Shown: positions 11,201-21,024 of the stretch, piece after piece
Numbering within the stretch: the stretch's first letter is position 1
Layout of the letters: every line of letters starts with the position of its first letter
Made by a program: the position numbers and the translations under genes
Assembly: GCA_905221615.1 (NCBI GenBank)
Contig: CAJNDT010006011.1
Span: forward strand, 62,001-126,000
DNA from: Symbiodinium sp. CCMP2592
Taxonomy: Eukaryota > Sar > Dinophyceae > Suessiales > Symbiodiniaceae
Direction of reading: 5' to 3'
Length of the DNA: 64,000 bases
The notes under the pieces: generated by a model
The model's input: the letters and a program-made list of their open reading frames with translations, nothing else
Database searches by the model: none
Told to the model about the DNA's origin: nothing

Positions 11201-13136
11201 AAGTTCCCCCAGGAACTCAGCGAATCTAACCCAGAAGGCACAACGGAAGGAGGCAACCGCCAAGGAAAAGCGTGAGATGAAGAAACAGTTTGATGAAGCG
11301 AAAGCAGCAGAATATCAGAGCTGGCTAGACAATGATGTCTTTGAGCTCGTCGATACACGGAAACTCGGAAACATCCGAAATTATGTCACTGGTCGATGGG
11401 TCCTGACTCTAAAAAGAGACAAGGACGGAAACTTCCTTAAGTGCAAGGCCCGATGGGTCCTGAGAGGTTTCCAGGATCGACAGAAGGACATTCAGCAAAC
11501 TGATAGTCCTGCTGCGAGTCGCCCAGGTTTCCGCTTAGCGATTCAACTAGCAGCTAACAAGCTGTGGAATCTGACACACATCGACCTAAAGACTGCTTTC
11601 CTGCAGGGTGAAGCCTATGATGAGTCGAGAGACATAATCTGTCAGATTCCTCCTGAAGCAGGTTATCCTTCCTACATTGCAGCGAGGATGAAGAAACCCG
11701 CTTATGGACTTAACGATGCACCTCGAAGATGGTGGAACATCGTTGATAAGGCACTCCTGTCTTATGGCCTGGTGCCAACCCGTGCGGATCGCTGTACATA
11801 TGTTCTGTATGGTAAGAAGTCTGCAACAGCAGATGCTGAGCTCAAGAAGTCTCAGCCAAAGACCATGGAATCAGCGATTGACTATCTCCTAGATCCCATA
11901 GCAGGCAACAATGCCAAGGGTAGACAGGTACATGGAGTAGTCTGTTTGCATGTAGATGACCTGTGCATGGCCGGTGATGACACCTTTCGTAAGGCCGTGA
12001 TTGAATCGATCAAAAAGGAATTTGCAGTAGGTTCTGAAGACACGAATGATATCATGTTTGTAGGACAGAGATTAGTCTGGAAGGATGCTACAGCATCAGT
12101 GCCAGCACATATCTCAGTAAATCAGAACCTAGCTGTTGAAGCTCTAGAAGAAATTGTTTTTGACAAGAAGCTCAACAATGAGCAACAATGCACACCACAG
12201 CAGCACACTGCTTATAGAAGTGTTTTAGGACAGATCAACTGGCTACAAAGCCGGACTCAAGCTCACATCTGTTATCGCTTCAGTCGGTGTGCGAGCAAGG
12301 CTGCCAAGCCTACTATCGGTGATATTCGAGAATTGAACAAGCTTGTTAGGATTTTGAAGTCTACCGAAGTAGAATTGCGTTTTTGGCCGCTGAAAGGAAA
12401 TCTCAGAATCCTCGGTTACCCTGATGCTTCCTACAGGAACAATGATGACAAATCATCTCAGAGAGCACATGTTATTTTCCTTGCTGAAGATCGAAATCCA
12501 AAGCTAAAGGGAATGAAACAATCAGCAGCAGCTGCTTCTTCCAAGAAGAACGATTTCTCTGAATCCTCTATTAAGGAAACATCCTCGAGAGGTAGCCTGG
12601 TGGATTATGAGTCTCACAAGATTACGACAACCACAATGTCCACAACAGTGGCAGAGCTTAACGCACTGATGCGTTGCTTTGGTACCTGCCTGTTCCTCAA
12701 GGGACTTTGGGCAGATCTCTCATCAGAGACCGTACCTATACATATCAGAACAGATGCGAACAATCTTGTGACAACAGCAGGCACGACACACCTTCCAGAG
12801 CAGAAGGAAACTCACCATCTTATACAGATGCTTCGTAAGGAATCCAACTCTGGATCTTTAGATGACCTAGCTCATGTAAGCTCGAAGTACTGCCTAGCTG
12901 ATGCATTAACAAAGCATTCGGCGCAACCTGATGAGCTTATCAAGGCTCTGGAAACAGGAAATTTACCAGAAACAGACATTCATCCACCCTTCCGTGAACT
13001 TCTTCAACATAAAGCTTTCACTGTTCGGTGGATCATAGACAACCTTAAGAATGCCGCTACAGCGGTAGCCTTCCTTGGAATTGATGTCTCAACAGAGATT
13101 TACCGATTATTTTACTGCCAAGGAACATGGTGGTAG
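5268..13136 (+). pseudogene. gag-pol of copia copy 1, two frameshifts
   Basis: Starts at the first ATG after the primer site (cagcacaATG). Order of parts: Gag-like N-terminus; an Arg/Lys-rich then Gly/Lys-rich basic region (about 6170-6600) in place of a classical zinc knuckle; aspartic protease with ILDSGCT at 7039; a C-x2-C-x7-H-x5-C cluster near 7527; integrase HHCC zinc region near 8070-8200 and DDE core (D at 8273, D at 8453, E at 8552); methyltransferase-like insert about 9270-9720; Pro/Ser-rich linker; RT with HVDD at 11949-11960 (YVDD variant); RNase H with DASY, AELNAL, TDANN and ADALTK; stop TAG at 13134. Compared with copy 2 there is one extra base near 6585-6592 and one missing base near 8225, so the middle third is displaced by one frame. 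Copy 1 also lacks 18 bp (in frame) near 7497. Confidence 0.92.
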
Positions 13137-13176
13137 TCTTGTTTGCTGGTAGCACAACCATGTGCTGGATTTTCTA

Positions 13177-13213
13177 TTTAGACTGTTTTCGTCTAAAAGA
13201 AAATTTGTGTCTG
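13177..13213 (+). promoter_or_regulatory. Hairpin plus internal polypurine-like motif, copy 1
   Basis: Between the gag-pol stop and ORF2 lies a perfect 7-bp stem (tttagac / gtctaaa, 13177-13197) whose right arm runs into taaaagaaaatttgtgtctg (13194-13213). That 20-mer is repeated with one mismatch 2 bp before the 3' LTR (20567-20586), where LTR elements keep the plus-strand primer (polypurine tract). It may be a second, central polypurine tract as in Ty1, or an RNA signal for ORF2 expression. Copy 2 keeps both the stem and the motif (29320-29357). Confidence 0.6.
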
Positions 13214-13359
13214 CAGGCTGCGTTTTCATCAAGATCGGACATGTTCATGAGAACTATATGTTCTGTATCATCCGCAGCCGCTTTCAGCCTCGAGCCTCAC
13301 AGCAATCAGCCTTTTGAGCTAACCAAGCATTCCTGATCCTGTTTGGTCATCGTGCCGTA

Positions 13360-16300
13360 ATGAGCACACGATCAAACTTCCGTAGCCGTGATGGACACGC
13401 CCTACCCAGGGCAGTACAGGCGTACCATGAGCGACATCCACACATGGATAGCTCGTACCCCGAGTCTCGTCGGGAAGCATCACGTCGACACACCGAACAC
13501 GGTGGACACCGATTTCACAAACGTGAGAAAAATCACGAGCCTCCATACATTTACATGGGTCACCAACAGGTGTTCAATCCGCGTCCAAGAGATCTTGCTG
13601 AACTGATCTCACGATGTGGCCATGCGAGTCGAGCAAGGCTCACTCCAATCTCCAGACATGGAGTCAGGCTCTACGAAGGAGTCCTTCAAGGACCATGGGA
13701 CAACAGTCCCCTTTTATACTGGGATAACAACGTGGGTAATCACGCTCGTGATCCACGCCAGTTTTGTACGATGCTTGCACATCACCTTCAGACTGGCCTC
13801 CCACAGGAGGTAAAACAATGTGTGAGTCTTGATGCATCTGGAGAATATGACTATTCCTCCTCAGTGCCAAGACTGGCAGAGGTAACAGGTCTCTCACCAG
13901 AGATGTGCTTCCACATTCTTTCCAAGACCAACAGAGTCGGAAGGTGGTTGGCACACTCAACAAGACACCTTCAGAACCAGCGCCAAGATCTCTTTGCTGG
14001 CCAACACAATTATCTTCTGGACATGTCCAAGTTGGCCGATGCAGAGCTCGCACAGTATACACCACAAGAGATCGCGCTTGGTGTCCTCCTCAACACTAAG
14101 TCCAGGTTCGTGGTCACTATGGTTTATAACCAAGATGGCAAGGCCGAAACAACAGATGCCGCCGTTACCATCCCACCGGATGCAAATGTGCTGACCATGA
14201 CCAAACTTTTCCTCTCGGCAGTGGGAGGACACGGTTCACGACGAACTCTATCAAGAGTTGAAGAACCAGATCCTGAAGAAGAGAGGCCAAGGTCACACAT
14301 GACCATCTCAGACTTCATGGCAACGGGGAGCAATCCTGTGCAGTCCCATGCACAGCGTCTCTCCACTAACGCGCCAAGGCCCGTAGGCATGGAAGATTTT
14401 GTTCGACAGAACAACCCTTGTTACATCATGCATGCCACGGACTTACAGGCATTATCCTCAATCCTGAGGCATGGTCTGGTACCATCAAACCTCCTATCGC
14501 AGGTGGTTACCTCACCAGGTCTTCAAGCTCTCGTGAATGAAAACAGTCGTTCCAACAGGGACACTGTTCAGTTTTCAACGCTAAACCTGGCGAATCCTAA
14601 TCCGACTTTGCTGCGTGCCAACAAGGCACTGCTTCTAGTATTCGACGCAAATAACGTAGTGAACGAAGTCACAAACATGTGGCAGTCGCAAGCAGGGATG
14701 TTTGCTACACCAGAGGTAGTGCATGCCCGTACTCTTAGCGCCGTATTCGCACCCTCTGAACCACTCTGGGTATCATCGCAATACGATGAGCTCAAGAGCA
14801 TCGGACCATGGTGGGCAGACCACTGCTCCGAACAGATGCCGTCAGCGACTTACGAGTCGAAGAAATGGTGCGCAAATTACGGCCAAGAGATCGAATCGAC
14901 ACTTCGGAAGGTGTCAAGGCGAAATCTGCCTCCAGAGCCTCCCAAGGCCAGATCTTCTCACAAGAAGTCTTTCTCTCTGCCAAATACAGAGGCTGACACA
15001 GCTCCAAACCTGGAGCAAACCGCTTCTGCAGGTGAGGTACCTCCGAAAACGGAGACTACTGCAAAGGAGATCCATCCGAGATCCAAGCTCGCCCGGCAGG
15101 CCGAGGCAGACAAGGATCCGGACAGTCTTATGGGACAGCTCTGGAACTCCGACGGCACTAGAAGCGCCACTGAAGTTCTTAAGATAACTACAGGTCACAA
15201 ACCTCCAGAACCTGTTCAGGATACTTCTGCCAACGCAGTTCCTCCCAAGGAAGAATCTTCTGGAACAGAGACGGAACCTGAGGAACCAGATCCTAACCAG
15301 GATTGTGACGAAGAATCAGACGTTGAGTCGGCATCAAGCGAAAAGAGCGAAAAGAGCGAAAAGAGCGAAAAGAGCTCAAAATCTTCGTCATCCTCAGAAC
15401 TCCGAGTTGATGTTAACCCGTCTCACAAGACGAACTCTGCACCTGCAGCGTCAGAGGAGAAGAAAGAATCTCCCACGGAAGAGATCACAGAGAAACTTGA
15501 GAAGGTCAAACTTGACCAACCAAAGCCTGAAACAGAATATGTTCAGAGTTCAGACGAAGAGCCAAGGAAACCAAAATCTCCTAAAAAGGAGAAGGAAAAA
15601 TTCCTAGTTCTCTTCGATCCTGAAACAGAAACTTATTATCGAGTCAACAGAAGCAAGCTCAACCTCGAATACGAGGAGCCTGCTGATGAGGAAGACCTCG
15701 TAAGAGAACATGAGCGCATCAGCGCTCGAATTCGAGAAAATACCAAGCACCGAATCTCGAAGTCACCGTCTAACCCGGCTATGCAACAGGAAATGCAAGA
15801 GAGAATCTGGGTTAGTCGATGGAATCGAAAAATCCGAAGTCCACTCATGATCAAAGATTCTGAGGCTCCTGACGAAGAGGAGTGGGACAGACCCAGAGAG
15901 TCGGCATCTTCCTCCTCTGCACCTCCTAACAAGGAGAGATTTGTAGGAGTACGCAGGACAGCCATGAGCCTTAACCAAAGGATACGAATGTTGCCTCGAC
16001 CAGACAATCCTCTCTGCGATCTCTGCAAACAGCCTACAGGCTATTTTTGCTATTCCTGTGGTACGATTGTATGTGCAGATTGTCGACTTACCCCACAGGG
16101 TAAACAACGGATGTGCGAGTGCGTCTTGCCAATCGATTGCCTTGAGACCTCCAAAGTGAGAGCAGGAATGACCTCAGAAGAGCGTCAGTTTTTATACGAG
16201 GCCATCCTCACACATGAGGACGTAGATTTGGCAGTCCAGAAAATCAACATGTATTGCGACCACGCAAGAAGTCTGTTCGAAAAGGACCATCCAGGCGTTG

Positions 16301-18552
16301 ATCCATGCAGCCTTGATGATATTAGGAACAATCCTCCGAATACGTATGACAGCTCCACAGAGGCTCCAACCCTGGAGGAATATAAGAGCATTAACAAGAG
16401 TCACATCAACATCAAGGACTCTAGAACAAGCCATCCGGCTTCTTTTCTCTCTCTTACTGGCTACGAAGACAAACTGGTGCTCGACGCACATTACGAGATA
16501 GTTCGCAATAGGATGGCCGGTGTTAACGAGAAGAGAGAATACATTGAAGGCTCAAACCCAGACAGCGTATCGCTAAACCTAGTGGTATTCAACTGGGGAA
16601 ATATGGATCGAGCGCCGGTGCCCGCAGGGAATCCCAAAAAGAAGCTCAAACCTGAGAAGGGATTCGATTATCACCCTCTTATTGACATGTGCTTCAACAA
16701 TTCAGCTCATATTACCCTCGTACTCGAGGCAGGAGCACTTGCGTCAGAGTATTCGATCGCAACCATGCGACAACATGAATACAGGGGGATGCTAATCCAT
16801 TCTCCTCCCAAGGAGCCTGAGGCACCCTCGATGTATATTGGAGTCAAGGGTGACCCAACAACAGACATCGCTCTCGTCCACCACTTTTACCGTCATCGAA
16901 CAATGAAGCCTAAGAATGGTGGTCCCAAGAAGCGACTGTGGGCATGCCACGGTGCGGTATGCCGCCTCACCTTTGGGTACCACAGTACCATCCCAGAGGC
17001 AAAAGAATGGGTCCACCCATATTCTGGCCAAAGGATGACGAGAGACGAGTTCATGCAGATTATCGGATATGACCCACTCAAGGGCAAAAATCCTGACAAG
17101 GATGGACCCACTGATGGCTCTTACCTCTCACCAGAGGCGTGCCTGACACTGTCGAACCTCGACCCCTCGCCGATTCTCTGTGAATGGAACGGCCATGTCG
17201 AGGGTGATGAGCCACCAGAGGAAGACTTTGAGTCATACGCAGAGATCTTCTCACAAGAAGCATCAAACGATCTTGACGAGATGTGGTGTACAAAAGGGCC
17301 TTACAAGGTCATCACCATCGCGATCGTCCATTTCAACTCATTCATGACTCATAAGGAAGAACAGAGACGCGAACTGGTGAACGCGTTCCTCAACGAGATT
17401 CTCCCTTTTAAACCGGATGTAATAGCGGGAGATCTCAATAATATTGCGTCGAGGCTCACCTTAAAAGGTGGAGACGTTCACCCGCGAAACAGTTTGTTTT
17501 CTCTATACCTGGAGAAGAAACTTGCAGCATTCAACAAAATAGCAGGAAGGCACTCACAAGTGCGACATCTTTGCTTGAACAACTCCGACCAGCACAGACT
17601 GGCACGTGCAGATCGTCTACCGGCGGACCCGGCGAAGAAAGTTGCTGACCTTGACTGTATCAACAGTTATATCCTTGACTGGAGTAAAACGCCGCACACG
17701 GCGTCACCTAGTCCAAGAGATGTTACACCTGCCGCCGAAAGAACATACTGGGAGCGAATCTCAGATATGTGGCAGGACATGAACAATAACAGGGATATTG
17801 ATATCCGTCTGTTTGTCTCAGTCAAGCAGTACTATTCAACTTTTTCTAACCTTGACCTATGGTTGAGTCCTTCTGACAAAGATTGGCACAGCCCTTTGGG
17901 CTTCACGATACAACCAATCCTTACAAAAGGGAAACACAACCGGTCAGATGCCCAGGTTCAGAAGATCGCTGACAAGCGAAAGGCTTACAAGCAGCGTAAT
18001 GCTGAATACTGGGGTTACAACGATTCATTCGTTTACTCATCCGGCAACAGCTGGTACGACAAATCGCAACCATCAGGTAGCCATCACAGATACGGAAGAT
18101 TCTGGGAATGGCCACAGCCTGAACGTCCCAGCGAGCCTGAAGGTCCTCCTCCAAGAAGGAACCAGGAATCATCGTCCTCTTCACAACAAGATCTACCAAG
18201 ATCAAGGTCCAGGCCTCAAAGAACCAATATTGTTGACAAGCTCAACATGTCTTTGGAAGAGCTGGATGGACTAGAAGAAGAACCGTCACCAACAAAAAGT
18301 GACATCGAAGAACACGAAAGAGAAACATCAAACTTGATGTCTGCTCAGAGAGATGAAGAGGAACAAGAGGACGAATCCTCCAGCCGGAGAAGAAGAAGGA
18401 AGGCATCGCGTCCACCGTCTGCTCCGAGCGGCAAGGCACTCAGAACAGCTGCTACAGCAGCGGGGTTGTCGGGCTGGTTCGGACACCGCAACCGAGGTGG
18501 AGCGAACGCAGAGTCTATCAAGACTGATGAAACTTCACTTCCAACTCACTAA
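13360..18552 (+). CDS. Copia ORF2: Tpt1-like ART + Zn module + EEP nuclease
   Basis: A 1,730-codon open frame starting ATG AGC ACA CGA, not part of normal copia elements. Residues about 125-475 follow the order of Tpt1/KptA RNA 2'-phosphotransferase: an N-terminal lobe (DPRQFCTMLAHHL at 131, TPQEIALG...SRF at 235-250), then a catalytic-lobe pattern HATDLQALSSILRHGL (358-373), NRDTVQFS (399-406), LLLVFDANNVV (about 425-435). Residues 480-880 are acidic/Ser-rich and disordered. An eight-cysteine module lies at 886-921 (C-x2-C-x7-C-x2-C-x4-C-x2-C-x10-C-x-C). Residues 1075-1515 have EEP-nuclease landmarks: VFNWGNMD (N1078), LVLEAG (E1123), IVHFNS (H1324), AGDLNN (D1358, N1360), DWHSPLGF (H1510). 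A Ser/Arg-rich tail follows. The stop at 18550 is created by a base deletion; copy 2 continues. Domain calls are motif readings, not searches. Confidence 0.8.
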   Translation: MSTRSNFRSRDGHALPRAVQAYHERHPHMDSSYPESRREASRRHTEHGGHRFHKREKNHEPPYIYMGHQQVFNPRPRDLAELISRCGHASRARLTPISRHGVRLYEGVLQGPWDNSPLLYWDNNVGNHARDPRQFCTMLAHHLQTGLPQEVKQCVSLDASGEYDYSSSVPRLAEVTGLSPEMCFHILSKTNRVGRWLAHSTRHLQNQRQDLFAGQHNYLLDMSKLADAELAQYTPQEIALGVLLNTKSRFVVTMVYNQDGKAETTDAAVTIPPDANVLTMTKLFLSAVGGHGSRRTLSRVEEPDPEEERPRSHMTISDFMATGSNPVQSHAQRLSTNAPRPVGMEDFVRQNNPCYIMHATDLQALSSILRHGLVPSNLLSQVVTSPGLQALVNENSRSNRDTVQFSTLNLANPNPTLLRANKALLLVFDANNVVNEVTNMWQSQAGMFATPEVVHARTLSAVFAPSEPLWVSSQYDELKSIGPWWADHCSEQMPSATYESKKWCANYGQEIESTLRKVSRRNLPPEPPKARSSHKKSFSLPNTEADTAPNLEQTASAGEVPPKTETTAKEIHPRSKLARQAEADKDPDSLMGQLWNSDGTRSATEVLKITTGHKPPEPVQDTSANAVPPKEESSGTETEPEEPDPNQDCDEESDVESASSEKSEKSEKSEKSSKSSSSSELRVDVNPSHKTNSAPAASEEKKESPTEEITEKLEKVKLDQPKPETEYVQSSDEEPRKPKSPKKEKEKFLVLFDPETETYYRVNRSKLNLEYEEPADEEDLVREHERISARIRENTKHRISKSPSNPAMQQEMQERIWVSRWNRKIRSPLMIKDSEAPDEEEWDRPRESASSSSAPPNKERFVGVRRTAMSLNQRIRMLPRPDNPLCDLCKQPTGYFCYSCGTIVCADCRLTPQGKQRMCECVLPIDCLETSKVRAGMTSEERQFLYEAILTHEDVDLAVQKINMYCDHARSLFEKDHPGVDPCSLDDIRNNPPNTYDSSTEAPTLEEYKSINKSHINIKDSRTSHPASFLSLTGYEDKLVLDAHYEIVRNRMAGVNEKREYIEGSNPDSVSLNLVVFNWGNMDRAPVPAGNPKKKLKPEKGFDYHPLIDMCFNNSAHITLVLEAGALASEYSIATMRQHEYRGMLIHSPPKEPEAPSMYIGVKGDPTTDIALVHHFYRHRTMKPKNGGPKKRLWACHGAVCRLTFGYHSTIPEAKEWVHPYSGQRMTRDEFMQIIGYDPLKGKNPDKDGPTDGSYLSPEACLTLSNLDPSPILCEWNGHVEGDEPPEEDFESYAEIFSQEASNDLDEMWCTKGPYKVITIAIVHFNSFMTHKEEQRRELVNAFLNEILPFKPDVIAGDLNNIASRLTLKGGDVHPRNSLFSLYLEKKLAAFNKIAGRHSQVRHLCLNNSDQHRLARADRLPADPAKKVADLDCINSYILDWSKTPHTASPSPRDVTPAAERTYWERISDMWQDMNNNRDIDIRLFVSVKQYYSTFSNLDLWLSPSDKDWHSPLGFTIQPILTKGKHNRSDAQVQKIADKRKAYKQRNAEYWGYNDSFVYSSGNSWYDKSQPSGSHHRYGRFWEWPQPERPSEPEGPPPRRNQESSSSSQQDLPRSRSRPQRTNIVDKLNMSLEELDGLEEEPSPTKSDIEEHERETSNLMSAQRDEEEQEDESSSRRRRRKASRPPSAPSGKALRTAATAAGLSGWFGHRNRGGANAESIKTDETSLPTH

Positions 18553-20288
18553 CCAGTGAGCAGACTTCTCCGTCTTCAGCATCGCGTGGAATGTGTTCCT
18601 GCTGCTAATGGGCTTACACTGGATGTGGAAGCAGATTACCAGGCCTCCTATCAGATGTATGGAGCGCCAACAACCAAAATCAAAAGCAGCAGCGAACCAA
18701 AGAGTTCCATTCCTCGAACCCGAGGATGAACCGCAGACGCGTGAACCTTTAGGACCCAACAGGGTCAATTCCGGAGAAACAACTGATCTGCGACCTATCT
18801 GGCATACTTCCCGAAGCGAAGTCTACCATCTCTCAGACAGCTGTTACCAGCTCAAGCAAGCAAGAGATGTTTGCAGGAAGGTGCTGTGCAAAAACTGCCT
18901 CCATGCAGTACAAGTTGCGGAGATTCGAAGGAACGATCCTTTTCAAAGAGGTGATACACGTCCACGTGGCACCGAAAGAGACATTGAGCGCTTCCAGACC
19001 TACGATGATGCAAGCACCACTCCTCATATGACGCAATTATTCAAAGATGCCTTGCATGCACAAATGGCCGAAGAAGCCATGCAGGTTACCTATACATCGA
19101 TCCCCAAGGGATCTTCGGCAAAGGCCAAGGGTACATCTGCACTTTCAAGTGCTGCATCGTCGTCAGCGCCCAAGGCAATGCCACCAGGGCCTAACAAGGC
19201 AAACATGTCACCTCCACCTAAGAGTCCTCCGCCAAAGGCGAAAGGAACAGTACCTTCTGATCCTCCAAGACCAAAAGGTCCTACCAGAAGAGGAGGTCAA
19301 AATCGGCGCATTCAACGAAAGGCAGCTAGAGAAGCCCACAACAGTGGACTCTGCACCTATGCAGACGCTGCACTTAACGAAGCCAATCAAGGCCAGGCAA
19401 TTAACGTTACGTGCCGAAACATGGCAGCAAGACACGTCAGCTCTATCGATGCAACGGTAGAAGCAGCCGGCAGTTTACACAACGCGTGCTACAGCACGTA
19501 GAAACATATGATGAAGAGGAACCGTGGAGCACGGAGTTCCTACCAATCGTGGAGGTCCTATTCAGGAACTTAAGCGGCGACGAAACAACTGTCATACATG
19601 ACAATCAAACGGTAACTATGCCTCTTGCGAAATACACAGACCTCCTCAGAATCGCACAAGCATTGCGAGCTCTATCCAGAGAGACAAGGAGGAAAGAAAG
19701 GAACATCTTGACACCATCCAAGATACTCTATCCAGAGTGGAAATCCTTCTAACAGCACTGAAGGACTCAAGGACAGTCTTTAACCAATTGGTCCATTCCT
19801 CACTAGAGATAGAGCGAAGAAATAACAATCTCAAAAATGTCCTCGAGACACTCTTTGACGACCAAAGCTCTGAGGAAGACCAGTCAGAATCTGACAATGA
19901 AGAAGTCCTAACTCCTTCTGCAGCACAGTACTGGAATAGCCTTTATGCCCACGCCTTATCTCCTTCAGGAGATGAAAGTGAAAGATCATGGGCGTCCTCA
20001 GACGGACAGCTTGAAAGAAGAAGGGCTGAACGGGCAAAGGCTAAGCAGCCGCAACCGGCAAAAGCCAAGGCAACTCCAGTCAGCTCACAAGCTGCTCCAA
20101 AGGCCGAGCCAAAGGCGACAACATCCAACCATGGATATGATACTGCAGACGCCGCCTTCACCAGGGCTGAGAACAGATTACTCGGAATCTTTTCAAGTTC
20201 CGAAGAAGACCACTCAGACCCGGATGAGCCACATCCGAACGTCTACGCTCGAGCCTATGATCCAAACCTGGATCCGAATCTGAGATAA
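18553..20288 (+). pseudogene. C-terminal part of copia ORF2, copy 1, frameshifted
   Basis: This continues ORF2 as judged against copy 2, but single-base deletions near 18543, 18562, 19470 and 19668 spread it over successive frames (visible open pieces 18593-19501, 19411-19752, 19737-20288). It encodes a hydrophobic segment (VFLLLMGLHWMW, about 18590-18630), an H-x4-C...C-x2-C motif (YHLSDSC...LCKNC, about 18822-18900), a Pro/Lys-rich linker, a basic patch (RRGGQNRRIQRKAAR) and a predicted coiled coil near the end. It finishes NLDPNLR-stop at 20288. The reading is intact in copy 2, so decay here is recent. Confidence 0.85.
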
Positions 20289-20588
20289 GAAAATTCTCAG
20301 AGTTTCACAACAGTGAATCACAAAGCTCTAACAAGAGCACAATGAAGGGCTGCATAATTCGGTAGAAGAACATTACCAGACCTGATCTTGTACAGATGAT
20401 CTCTCTGACCAACATGCATGAGTGTGTGCAAAAGGAGTGACCTCAACAGTGTACTTCAGTGCTATACATAGCATAAACAATATGCTGTTTTTATCATGAG
20501 TCCAAACTCCGCAACTGTGACAGTGGGCATAACAGTATATGTGTGAATGTGCGGCCATGCTTCCGGTAAAAGAAAATTAGTGTCTGTT
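20289..20588 (+). other. 3' untranslated region of copia copy 1 with polypurine-like motif
   Basis: 300 bp without a gene, almost identical to 36416-36715 in copy 2. It ends with taaaagaaaattagtgtctg (20567-20586) two bases before the 3' LTR, the position expected for the plus-strand primer. The A/G core (aaaagaaaa) is 12 bases from the LTR rather than directly abutting it, which is unusual. Confidence 0.6.
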
Positions 20589-20836
20589 TGAAACCATAAA
20601 CCTCTAAAGGGGTAGCTCTAACAGGTACCTACAGCAATGGCTGCATGCTCATACATATACATTCCGCTGCCCATTGGCTCACAGTGGTTTTACCATATTG
20701 AGACAAGACAAGCTCTCCTTGCGTAGCAAGACAAAACAACTACTGTCCGTGTGCAGGGCGCTGCCCTTTGATCCTTAGGGAATAACTGGTCATACACCTC
20801 CTCACAAGGAGTATCCCTTGGGGGTGTATCGGCACA
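20589..20836 (+). repeat. 3' LTR of copia copy 1
   Basis: 248 bp, TG...CA, matching the 5' LTR at 4918-5165. It carries the copy-1-specific 'cctcctcacaaggagtatccc' variant. Copy 2 has a different variant in both its LTRs, which proves that each element has its own LTR pair and that they did not arise by sharing an LTR. Confidence 0.92.
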
Positions 20837-21024
20837 GGGGGGGCGGGAGGGGGGGGCTAGGGGGGGGGTGAGGGGGGGGGAGGGCGGGTGGCAGTTGGAA
20901 TGGGTTGTTTTTGAGTGGATTTTTTGGAATGGGTTGTTTTTTTGGATTTTCAAACCTTTCCCCCCCCTCCCTAGTGAGGTGGGGTGGGGTGGGGTGGGAT
21001 TGGGTGAGGTGGGGTGGGGTGGGG
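20837..21024. repeat. G-rich / GGGGT microsatellite spacer between elements
   Basis: 188 bp. Long G-runs come first, then two copies of 'ggaatgggttgttttt', then a run of ggggt/gaggt pentamers (about 20980-21024). No gene. It supplies the 5-bp target duplications of both flanking elements: GGGGG for copy 1 and TGGGG for copy 2. Confidence 0.8.

Larger units (their letters stand above)
4918..20836 (+). mobile_element. Ty1/copia LTR retrotransposon, copy 1 (15.9 kb)
   Basis: A complete-length LTR element. Both LTRs are 248 bp (4918-5165 and 20589-20836), look identical by eye, begin TG and end CA, and are flanked by GGGGG on both sides (probable 5-bp target duplication in a G-run). Inside, in order, are a primer-binding site, gag-pol with integrase before reverse transcriptase (the order that defines Ty1/copia), a polypurine-like motif, and a second very large ORF of about 6.9 kb. 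Usual copia elements are 5-6 kb; the excess length is that second ORF plus an enlarged gag-pol. Two single-base frameshifts in gag-pol and four single-base deletions near the end of ORF2 make this copy non-autonomous as sequenced. Identical LTRs indicate a recent insertion. Confidence 0.93.
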
